Assembly (NCBI GenBank): GCA_029550345.1
Contig: JAKPHK010000117.1
Coordinates: 1 to 43,782, forward strand
DNA: 43,782 bases
Direction of reading: 5' to 3'
DNA from: Pseudomonadota bacterium
GTDB taxonomy: Bacteria; Pseudomonadota; Alphaproteobacteria; Sphingomonadales; Sphingomonadaceae
Below the pieces are notes generated by a model. It was not told the DNA's origin, ran no database searches, and worked only from the letters and a program-made list of their open reading frames with translations. Both the position numbers and the translations under genes were made by a program. Positions 29,940 to 37,711 of this stretch are shown here, piece by piece (the stretch's first letter is position 1; every line of letters starts with the position of its first letter).

Positions 29940-32630
29940 GTGGCACTTCGCAACACGTTTCTTGCTGGCCGCGGCGTTTCCGCGCTGGCCATCGCCGTCT
30001 CCGCAATGGTTCTTCCGGGCGCAGCTTACGCCCAGGATGCCGGCGAAGATGCGCCGACCGACGAAATCGTCGTCACCGGCTTCCGCGCCAGCCTTGAAAG
30101 CGCGGTCAACACCAAGAAAAAGGCGGAAACCATTGTTGAATCGGTTTCGGCCGAAGACATCGGCAAGCTGCCCGATGCTTCGATCGGTGAATCGATCGCA
30201 CGCCTGCCGGGTCTGACCTCGCAACGTCTGTTCGGCCGCGCCAACTCGGTTGCGATCCGCGGTCTGGGGCCGGATCTCTCGTCGACCACGATGAACGGCC
30301 GTCCGCAAACCTCGACCGGGGAACAGCGCAACGTTGAGTTCGATCAGTTCCCGTCGGAAACGGTCAGCCGGATCGACGTTTACAAGGCGCCGATGGCCTC
30401 GCTCGTCTATCAGGGCCTGGTCGGTACGGTTGACATCAAGACGATCCGTCCACTCGACATCAGCAAGCCGATCATCTCGTTCGGCGCGCGCGGCACCTAC
30501 GTTGACAAGGGCAAGGTCAACGCCGAATCGCGCGACATGGGTTTCCGTGTAACCGGCACCTATGCCAACAAGTTCGCCAATGACACGATCGGCCTAGCGC
30601 TGTCCGCGGCCTATACCGACGATCCCTATCAGTCGGAAGAATTCGAAGCCTGGGGCTATGCCGATAGCGGCAGCAACAAGGTGATCGGCGGGATCAAGCC
30701 GTTCGGCGTTTCCTCGCGGGTCAAGCGCTCGGCGTTCCAGGGTACCCTGCAATGGGAAGCCACGCCGACCCTGCGCCTCACCGTGGACGGGTTCTATTCG
30801 CACTTCACCGACAAGCAGATCAAGCGCGGCATCGAATTCCCGCTGGCCTGGTCGGGCGCTTCGCTGACCTCGACCGGAACCACCGGCAACCTGATCACTG
30901 GCGGCACTTTTGCGGGCGTCGGTGCGGTGGTCAACAACCACGGCTACGAACGCAATTCGGACATCTTCACCGGCGGTTTCAACGCCGCCTACAAGGGCGA
31001 CGATGGCTGGTCGGCTTCGTTCGACGTCGGCTATTCGAAAACCAAGCGCAACGAACTGTCGCTGGAAAGCAATGCCGGTACACTCAATGGCGCGGGCAAG
31101 GTCACCGATACGCTGACCTTCGTCAGCGACATGAACGGCACCCACTTTACCAGCCATGTTCTCGATTATTCCGATCCCAACCTGATCGTTCTGACAGATC
31201 CGCTCGGTTGGGGCGGCGGCGCGCCGAGCGGCCACCAGGAAGGCTACTACAACGACCGCAAGATCGACGACGAGATCCTGAGCTTCCAGACCCAGGTCGC
31301 GCGCGAATTCGATGACGGGTTTGTTTCCAAGGTGACGCTGGGCATGGCCTACACCGACCGGACCAAATCCAAGACCCCGGACGAATACTATCTCAACCTG
31401 GCCGGCGGCGCGACTTCGCTGGTTCTGCCGGCCCAGTATCGCCTGGCCGACACAAATTTCGCGTTCATCGGGTCGGGTTCTATGCTCAGCTACGATCCGT
31501 TCGTGCTGCTGCGTGACGGTGTACTGGTGAAGACTGCCAACACCAGTAAGGACGTTCCGGCCAAGGCTTACGAAGTGTCCGAAGCGCTGATGTCGCTCTA
31601 TGCCCAGGTTGATATCAAGGGTAATGTCGGTTCGGCCGAGCTGACCGGTAACTTCGGCGTACTGGCGCAGAACACCGAGCAGAAGTCGCGCGGGCTGGTC
31701 AACCTGGCCAGCTATCCGGTGGTGCAGGAATACCACGTTGAAGGGGCGAACTACTGGGACGTTCTGCCCAGCCTGAACCTCAACCTGCGCTTCCCCAGCG
31801 ATTTCGTGATCCGCTTTGCGGCAGCGCGCGAAATCCAGCGCCCGCGGCTCGATGACCTCAAGGTCAGCCGCGAATACAGCTACAACATCGCCGGCAACTA
31901 CATTTCGGGTTCGGGCGGCAATCCGCAGGTTCGCCCGTACCGCGCCTGGGCGCTGGACCTGAACTTCGAAAAGTACTTTGGCAGCAAGGGCTACATCGGC
32001 CTGCAGCTGTTCTACAAGAATTTCGACAGCTACATCTACCGCGCACCGGAAGCGTTTGACTACACCGGCCTGCCGATCACTGTACCGCCGGGTACGACGA
32101 TCAACTGGATCGGTACGATCACCCAGCCGATCAACCTCAAGGGCGGCGAACTCTATGGCGCGGAACTGGCCGGCACCCTGCCGTTCGGCGTGATCAGCCC
32201 GGCGCTCGATGGTTTCGGCATCACCGGCGGGGTTGGCTATACCAAGACCAGCATCGTTCCGACGGTCGGCGGTCTGTCTGAAGATATGCCCGACTATTCG
32301 AAGTGGGTCGCCAACGGCACCGTGTTCTTCGAAAAGGGCGGCTTCAATGCCCGTGGTTCGGTTCGTTACCGTTCGTCGTTTGTCGGCAAGTTCGTCGGCT
32401 TTGGCGGGGAACTGGTCGATCGCCGGGTGCTGGGTGAAATGATCGTCGATGCCCAGATCGGCTATGACTTCCGGGGCGAAGGTCCGCTTTCGGGTCTGTC
32501 GGTCTATGTCCAGGGCCAGAACCTGACTGACGAGCCGTTTGTTGCGATCGACAACAATTCGCGCCTTCAGGTTCACAACTATCAGACCTATGGCCGCCGT
32601 TACATGGCCGGGTTCACCTACAAGTTCTGA
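29940..32630 (+). CDS. TonB-dependent receptor for maltodextrin (MalA-like)
   Basis: An 896-residue outer-membrane receptor. The signal peptide ends at AYA-Q (about residue 31), followed by the TonB-box-like EIVVTGF, a plug domain (NTKKKAETIVESVSAEDIGKLPDASIGESIARLPGL...VAIRGLGPDLSSTTMNGR...VDIKTIRPLD) and a 22-strand-type barrel ending in YMAGFTYKF with terminal phenylalanine. Genes on both sides encode starch/maltose enzymes, so oligomaltoside uptake is the likely role, as for Caulobacter MalA. The start is GTG at 29940 with GGGAGGG upstream. It leads an apparent five-gene operon to 39762. Confidence 0.93.
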   Translation: MALRNTFLAGRGVSALAIAVSAMVLPGAAYAQDAGEDAPTDEIVVTGFRASLESAVNTKKKAETIVESVSAEDIGKLPDASIGESIARLPGLTSQRLFGRANSVAIRGLGPDLSSTTMNGRPQTSTGEQRNVEFDQFPSETVSRIDVYKAPMASLVYQGLVGTVDIKTIRPLDISKPIISFGARGTYVDKGKVNAESRDMGFRVTGTYANKFANDTIGLALSAAYTDDPYQSEEFEAWGYADSGSNKVIGGIKPFGVSSRVKRSAFQGTLQWEATPTLRLTVDGFYSHFTDKQIKRGIEFPLAWSGASLTSTGTTGNLITGGTFAGVGAVVNNHGYERNSDIFTGGFNAAYKGDDGWSASFDVGYSKTKRNELSLESNAGTLNGAGKVTDTLTFVSDMNGTHFTSHVLDYSDPNLIVLTDPLGWGGGAPSGHQEGYYNDRKIDDEILSFQTQVAREFDDGFVSKVTLGMAYTDRTKSKTPDEYYLNLAGGATSLVLPAQYRLADTNFAFIGSGSMLSYDPFVLLRDGVLVKTANTSKDVPAKAYEVSEALMSLYAQVDIKGNVGSAELTGNFGVLAQNTEQKSRGLVNLASYPVVQEYHVEGANYWDVLPSLNLNLRFPSDFVIRFAAAREIQRPRLDDLKVSREYSYNIAGNYISGSGGNPQVRPYRAWALDLNFEKYFGSKGYIGLQLFYKNFDSYIYRAPEAFDYTGLPITVPPGTTINWIGTITQPINLKGGELYGAELAGTLPFGVISPALDGFGITGGVGYTKTSIVPTVGGLSEDMPDYSKWVANGTVFFEKGGFNARGSVRYRSSFVGKFVGFGGELVDRRVLGEMIVDAQIGYDFRGEGPLSGLSVYVQGQNLTDEPFVAIDNNSRLQVHNYQTYGRRYMAGFTYKF

Positions 32631-32635
32631 CAGTC

Positions 32636-32681
32636 ATGAGGGGGGACGGGGTTTCGCGGCGCGATGCCTCGTCCTACTCAT
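32636..32681 (+). other. Intra-operon hairpin after the receptor gene
   Basis: Just past the receptor stop, ATGAG (32636-32640) pairs with CTCAT (32677-32681), GGACG (32644-32648) with CGTCC (32670-32674), and three further pairs (one G-U) close a 15-base loop. With no T-run it is more likely an mRNA-stabilising or attenuating stem than a full terminator, and could let the abundant receptor message outlast the enzyme messages. The 114-bp gap otherwise holds nothing clear. Confidence 0.45.
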
Positions 32682-32744
32682 TACTTGCGGAACGGGCTGG
32701 CTTCGGGTTGACCGGGCATCGGGCACTTCCGGTGGGGAAAGGTG

Positions 32745-34259
32745 ATGACCGCTGATTTGCACAAGCGCATCGTCATCGTGGGCGGCGGAACATCCGGCTG
32801 GATGACCGCGGCGGCGCTGGCCCGCTTTCTGGAAAGCGGCTGGTCGGTCACCCTGATCGAATCCGACGAAATCGGGACCATCGGGGTGGGCGAGGCCACG
32901 ATCCCGATGATCCGCAATTTCAACCAGACTCTGGGGATCGACGAGGCCGCCTTCATGGCTGCCACCCAAGGGTCCTACAAACTGGGCATCCAGTTCGAAG
33001 GCTGGGGCGGCTTCGATCAGAGCTACATTCACGCCTTTGGCCTCGTCGGGCGCGGCCTGGGTCTGCTGCCGTTTCAGCATTACTGGCTGCGGGCGCGGGC
33101 AGAAGGATCAGCCGGTCCGCTTTGCGATTATGTTCTCAACGCGCAGGCGGCGGCGGAAAACCGCTTTGCCCATGTCGAACGGCGATCAGACAGCCCGCTG
33201 CCGCCGATGCCCTATGCCTATCATTTCGATGCTGCGCTCTATGCCCGGTTCCTGCGCCGTTTTGCCGAAGATCGCGCTGTGGTGCGGCGCGAGGGGCGGA
33301 TCGTGGAGGTGCTGCGCCACGGTGAAAGCGGTGACGTTTCGGCCGTGAAGCTGGCCGACGGCGACATGGTTGAAGGCGATCTGTTCGTCGATTGCTCGGG
33401 CTTCCGTTCACTGCTGCTGGGGCAGACCCTGGGGGTCGGCTATCAGGACTGGAGTGCGTGGCTTGGCTGCGACCGGGCGGTGGCGGTTCCCAGTTCGCGG
33501 ACCGATCCGCTGGTGCCCTACACCCGCTCGATCGCGCAGCGGGCCGGGTGGCGTTGGCGCATTCCCTTGCAGCACCGCACGGGAAATGGTCACGTTTTCT
33601 GTTCCGCGCAGATGAGCGAGGATGAGGCGACCGCGATCCTGCTGGACGGGCTGGATGGAGAGGCCCAGGCGGAGCCGCGCATGATCCGCTTTCAGTCGGG
33701 GCGGCGCGACCGGTTCTGGGATCGCAACGTGGTGGCGATCGGGCTGGCCTCTGGCTTTATCGAGCCGCTGGAATCGACCGCGATCCATCTGGTCCAGACC
33801 GCGATCAGCCGCCTGCTCGATTTTCTGCCCAACGGCCCGGTTGCCGATGCCGATCGGGATAGTTTCAACCGGCTTGCCGTGTTCGAGATCGAGAAGATCC
33901 GCGACTTCGTGATCCTGCACTATGCCGCCAACGGGCGGCATGGCGAACCGTTCTGGGATGCCTTGCGGACCATGGACGTGCCCGAACCGCTGGCACAGCG
34001 GATCGCGATGTTCAGGGCATCGGGCCGGATCGTGCGCGAACATGACGAACTGTTCGATGTGCCCGGCTGGGTTCAGGTGATGATCGGGCAGGGGATCATG
34101 CCCGAAAGCTGGCATCCGCTGGCCGATCAGCTCGACAGTTCGCAGCTTGGCGGCTTTCTCGAAACGGTGAAGGCGGCCTATGCCCGCGATGTCGCGCGGA
34201 TGCCGAACCATTCCGACTATATTGCCCGGTTCTGCCCGGCGGGAGCCATTGATGGTTGA
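32745..34259 (+). CDS. Flavin-dependent (tryptophan-type) halogenase
   Basis: A 504-residue FADH2-dependent halogenase. It has the FAD motif GGGTSGWMTAAAL (13-25), the catalytic lysine at K79 (TQGSYKLGIQFEGW, same number as in PrnA), and WRWRIP at 269-274, the motif that separates halogenases from monooxygenases; GLASGFIEPLESTAIHLVQ is the second FAD-binding block. All catalytic features are intact, so halogenation of an indole-like or other aromatic compound is likely. The substrate is unknown; such genes recur beside TonB receptors in sphingomonads, Caulobacter and Xanthomonas. ATG at 32745 follows GGGGAAAGG. The stop overlaps the GH13 start by eight bases. Confidence 0.9.
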   Translation: MTADLHKRIVIVGGGTSGWMTAAALARFLESGWSVTLIESDEIGTIGVGEATIPMIRNFNQTLGIDEAAFMAATQGSYKLGIQFEGWGGFDQSYIHAFGLVGRGLGLLPFQHYWLRARAEGSAGPLCDYVLNAQAAAENRFAHVERRSDSPLPPMPYAYHFDAALYARFLRRFAEDRAVVRREGRIVEVLRHGESGDVSAVKLADGDMVEGDLFVDCSGFRSLLLGQTLGVGYQDWSAWLGCDRAVAVPSSRTDPLVPYTRSIAQRAGWRWRIPLQHRTGNGHVFCSAQMSEDEATAILLDGLDGEAQAEPRMIRFQSGRRDRFWDRNVVAIGLASGFIEPLESTAIHLVQTAISRLLDFLPNGPVADADRDSFNRLAVFEIEKIRDFVILHYAANGRHGEPFWDALRTMDVPEPLAQRIAMFRASGRIVREHDELFDVPGWVQVMIGQGIMPESWHPLADQLDSSQLGGFLETVKAAYARDVARMPNHSDYIARFCPAGAIDG

Positions 34260-36060
34260 TCTGAAGCGTATCTTCCTGGCCCTTGGCGGCGTGGCCTGTC
34301 TGGCGGCAACCGCTCCGGCAGCAAAGCCCGGCTTCCGTGCCCGCACGCCCGAACAGGAGGTGATCTATTTCGTTCTGCCCGACCGCTTTGAAAACGGCGA
34401 CCCTGCCAATGATCGGGGCGGATTGAGCGGCGATCGGCTGGTCACCGGGTTCGATCCCACGGCGAAAGGGTTTTATCACGGCGGCGACCTCAAAGGACTG
34501 ACCGCCAGGCTCGACTATATCCAGGGCCTGGGGATTACCGCGATCTGGTTCGCCCCGGTGTTCAAGAACAAGCCGGTACAGGGCCCCAAGGGCGATGAAA
34601 GTGCCGGCTATCACGGCTACTGGGTAACCGATTTCACCACGATCGACCCGCATTTCGGGACCGAGGCGGAATTCAGGGCCTTCGTCGCTGCCGCCCATGC
34701 GCGCGGGATCAAGGTCTATATGGACATCATCGTCAACCACACGGCTGACGTGATCCAGTACCGCGAAGGCGGCGACTATTCCTATCGCGGCAAGGCCGAC
34801 TATCCCTTCTCGCGCCGGGGCGGCGTAAACGGCACGCCGATCAATCCGGGCTTCGCCGGCGATCATTTGCGCGCCGCCGCCAACTGGGCGAAATATACCG
34901 ACCCGTCGTTTGCCTACACGCCCTACATGCCCAAGGGCGAAGAGAACGCCAAGGTCCCGGCCTGGCTCAACAATCCGATCTACTATCACAACCGCGGCAA
35001 TTCGAACTGGATCGGCGAAAGCTCGCTCTATGGCGATTTCGTCGGGCTGGACGATCTGGCGACCGAGCATCCCCGGGTAGTTGCGGGCATGATTGCGATC
35101 TACGGCAGCTGGATCGACCGGTTCGAGATCGACGGCTTCCGGATCGATACCGCCCGGCACGTCAATCCGGAGTTCTGGCAGGCCTTCGTTCCGGCGATGC
35201 TGGCGCGGGCCAGGGCCAGAGGAATCCCGAATTTCCACATCTTCGGTGAAGTCGCGACCAGTGACGTCGATCCGGCCCTGCTGGCGCGCTGGACCCACAT
35301 CGCGGGGCTTCCGGCAACGCTCGACATGGCTTTTGCCGCAGCGGCGCAGAAGGTCGTTTCCGGGCAGGCGGGAACCGATCTCATCGCCCGGATGTATGAG
35401 GACGATCCGCTCTACAAGGGCGGAGCAAAGGCGGCGCTGATTTCTCCGACCTTCCTTGGCAATCACGATTTCGGCCGCTTTTCGATGTTTGTGAAGCAGG
35501 CCAATCCCGGCATTTCGGATGAAGAGCTGCTGTCCCGCGTTATGCTGGGTCATGCCATGATGCTGACCCTGCGCGGAGTGCCGACGATTTATTCGGGTGA
35601 CGAGCAGGGCTTTGTTTCCGATGGCAACGATCAGTTTGCGCGCGAGGATATGTTCCCCAGCAAGGTTGCCGTCTATAACGACAACGATCTGATCGGCACG
35701 GATGCGACCACCGCCGATGCCAATTTCGATACCGGCCATCCGCTCTACCGGTTTATCGCAGAGCTCTCCGCCGTGCGCCGCGCCACCCCGGCGTTGACCG
35801 GCGGGCTACAGACGGTGCGCGCCTTCTCCGACAAGCCGGGATTGCTGGTGGTATCGCGCTTTGATCCCCGGACCGGGCGCGAGGTGGTGCTGGCCTTCAA
35901 CACTTCTGCCAAGCCGATTTCCGCCCGCGTGGCGATCGATCCACGCAGCCTCGGCTTCGCGCCGCTGGTCGGCCAATGCGCGCCCAGGGCCGATGCGCCC
36001 GGCAGCCTTTCCGTAACCCTTCCCGCATTCGGCTTTGCCGTCTGTGCCGCAAAACAATGA
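34252..36060 (+). CDS. Periplasmic GH13 alpha-amylase-family enzyme
   Basis: A 602-residue glycoside hydrolase family 13 enzyme with an N-terminal signal peptide (KRIFLALGGVACLAATAPAAA-like, to about residue 24), so probably periplasmic. The TIM barrel starts VIYFVLPDRFENGD; catalytic residues are the nucleophile D299 (GFRIDTARH), acid/base E333 (IFGEVA) and D406 (NHD, 404-406), and DIIVNHTAD is the first conserved region. It should cut alpha-1,4-glucans or cyclodextrins into short maltooligosaccharides. I chose ATG at 34252, overlapping the halogenase stop, after GGGAG; an earlier in-frame codon at 34180 lies inside the halogenase gene. Confidence 0.92.
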   Translation: MVDLKRIFLALGGVACLAATAPAAKPGFRARTPEQEVIYFVLPDRFENGDPANDRGGLSGDRLVTGFDPTAKGFYHGGDLKGLTARLDYIQGLGITAIWFAPVFKNKPVQGPKGDESAGYHGYWVTDFTTIDPHFGTEAEFRAFVAAAHARGIKVYMDIIVNHTADVIQYREGGDYSYRGKADYPFSRRGGVNGTPINPGFAGDHLRAAANWAKYTDPSFAYTPYMPKGEENAKVPAWLNNPIYYHNRGNSNWIGESSLYGDFVGLDDLATEHPRVVAGMIAIYGSWIDRFEIDGFRIDTARHVNPEFWQAFVPAMLARARARGIPNFHIFGEVATSDVDPALLARWTHIAGLPATLDMAFAAAAQKVVSGQAGTDLIARMYEDDPLYKGGAKAALISPTFLGNHDFGRFSMFVKQANPGISDEELLSRVMLGHAMMLTLRGVPTIYSGDEQGFVSDGNDQFAREDMFPSKVAVYNDNDLIGTDATTADANFDTGHPLYRFIAELSAVRRATPALTGGLQTVRAFSDKPGLLVVSRFDPRTGREVVLAFNTSAKPISARVAIDPRSLGFAPLVGQCAPRADAPGSLSVTLPAFGFAVCAAKQ

Positions 36061-36076
36061 GCGCGAACCCGATCCG

Positions 36077-37711
36077 ATGAACCGTCTGTCCCGCATCGAT
36101 GCTGCCATTTCGCAATCCGGCCTCCACCCGTGGTGGCGCGGGGCGGCGATCTATCAGGTCTATCCGCGCAGCTACATGGACGCCAATGGCGACGGCATCG
36201 GCGATCTGCCGGGACTGACCGCGCGGCTCGATCATATCGCGGACCTGGGGGTGGACGCGATCTGGGTATCGCCGTTCTTCACTTCACCGATGAAAGACTT
36301 CGGCTATGACGTGGCAGATTACTGCGATGTCGATCCGATCTTCGGGACACTGGCCGATTTCGATGCGCTGGTGGAACGGGCGCACGATCTGGGCCTGAAG
36401 GTGCTGATCGATCAGGTCTATGCCCACACTTCGGACGAGCACGACTGGTTTGTGCAAAGCCGCCAGCGCCGCACAGGAGACAAGGCCGACTGGTACGTCT
36501 GGGCCGATGCCAAGCCGGACGGTTCGCCGCCCAGCAACTGGCAGTCGGTATTCGGTGGCCCGGCCTGGACCTGGGACGCGCGACGCGGGCAATATTACCT
36601 GCACAATTTCCTGCCCGGCCAGCCGCAGCTCAATTGCCACAACCCGGCGGTGCAGGATGCGTTGCTGGCGGCGGCGCGGTTCTGGCTGGATCGCGGGGTT
36701 GACGGGTTCCGGCTCGACGCGCTGAACTTTGCGATGCACGATCCGGCGCTCACCGATAATCCGCCTGCCCCGGATGACGGCAAGGTGCGAACCCGGCCGT
36801 TCGATTTCCAGCTCCACCTCCACAACCAATCACATCCCGCGATTGCCACCTTCATCGAGCGGATCCGGGCGCTGTGCGACGCTTACGGCGCGATCTTCAC
36901 CATGGCTGAAGTGGGCGGGATGAACGCCCTGGCGGAAATGCACAACTTCACTCAGGGCGAGGCGCGGCTCAACAGCGCCTATGGCTTTGATTTCCTTTAT
37001 GCCGATGCCCTGACGCCCGGCCTGGTGGCCGGGGCGCTGGCGAACTGGCCGGACGGCAGCGGGATGGGCTGGCCCAGCTGGGCCTTTGAAAACCACGATG
37101 CGCCGCGCGCCCTTTCACGCTGGTGCGCGGCCGGTGAACGCGATGCCTTTGCGCGGATGAAGGCGGTGCTGCTGACCGCACTGCGCGGCAATATCATCCT
37201 TTATCAGGGTGAGGAACTTGGCCTGACCCAGGTAGATATTCCCTTCGTACAGCTTCAGGACCCGGAAGCGATCGCGAACTGGCCGCTGACCCTTTCACGC
37301 GATGGCGCGCGCACCCCGATGCCGTGGGCGGCGCAGGACGAGCACGGCGGCTTCAGCCGTGCCGCACCGTGGCTGCCGCTGGGTGAAGACAACCTGGCTC
37401 GCGCCGCCGATCGGCAAGCGGGCGACCCGTCTTCGCTGCTGACCCTGACCCGGCAATTGCTGGCGCTGCGGCAGTCCATTCCGGCGCTGCGCACCGGCAG
37501 TGCCGAGGTGATCCACGCCGATGCGCACTGCCTGGTGATGCGCCGCCGTCAAGACGGGCAGTCTATCCTGTGCGCTTTCAACCTGAGCGGAAAGACTCAG
37601 GCCTGGCCGCTGGCCGGACCGGCCAGGGGACGGACCGTAGTGACCGTCAACGGGGCAGAACCCGGTGCACTGCCGCCATTTGCGGCAATCCTTGTTGAGG
37701 AGACTGAATGA
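36077..37711 (+). CDS. GH13 oligo-alpha-glucosidase (cytoplasmic)
   Basis: A 544-residue family 13 alpha-glucosidase of the oligo-1,6-glucosidase/AglA type (subfamily 23-like). It begins WWRGAAIYQVYPRSYMDANGDGIGDLPGLTARLDHI, a hallmark of this group, with nucleophile D214 (GFRLDALN), acid/base E278 (TMAEVGG) and D341 (ENHD). There is no signal peptide, so it is placed in the cytoplasm, where it would release glucose from maltose and short dextrins brought in by MalY. The ATG at 36077 is 17 bases after the previous stop; an upstream TTG lies within that gene. Its stop overlaps the GH97 start (ATGA). Confidence 0.93.
   Translation: MNRLSRIDAAISQSGLHPWWRGAAIYQVYPRSYMDANGDGIGDLPGLTARLDHIADLGVDAIWVSPFFTSPMKDFGYDVADYCDVDPIFGTLADFDALVERAHDLGLKVLIDQVYAHTSDEHDWFVQSRQRRTGDKADWYVWADAKPDGSPPSNWQSVFGGPAWTWDARRGQYYLHNFLPGQPQLNCHNPAVQDALLAAARFWLDRGVDGFRLDALNFAMHDPALTDNPPAPDDGKVRTRPFDFQLHLHNQSHPAIATFIERIRALCDAYGAIFTMAEVGGMNALAEMHNFTQGEARLNSAYGFDFLYADALTPGLVAGALANWPDGSGMGWPSWAFENHDAPRALSRWCAAGERDAFARMKAVLLTALRGNIILYQGEELGLTQVDIPFVQLQDPEAIANWPLTLSRDGARTPMPWAAQDEHGGFSRAAPWLPLGEDNLARAADRQAGDPSSLLTLTRQLLALRQSIPALRTGSAEVIHADAHCLVMRRRQDGQSILCAFNLSGKTQAWPLAGPARGRTVVTVNGAEPGALPPFAAILVEETE

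Noticed and set aside
30594..32576. A 660-codon open frame antisense to the TonB-dependent receptor
   Set aside because: The sense strand encodes a complete receptor with signal peptide, plug and terminal Phe; the antisense product is Arg/Val-rich with no domain.
34096..35739. A 547-codon open frame antisense to the periplasmic GH13 gene
   Set aside because: All GH13 catalytic residues are on the plus strand; the antisense frame arises from codon bias.
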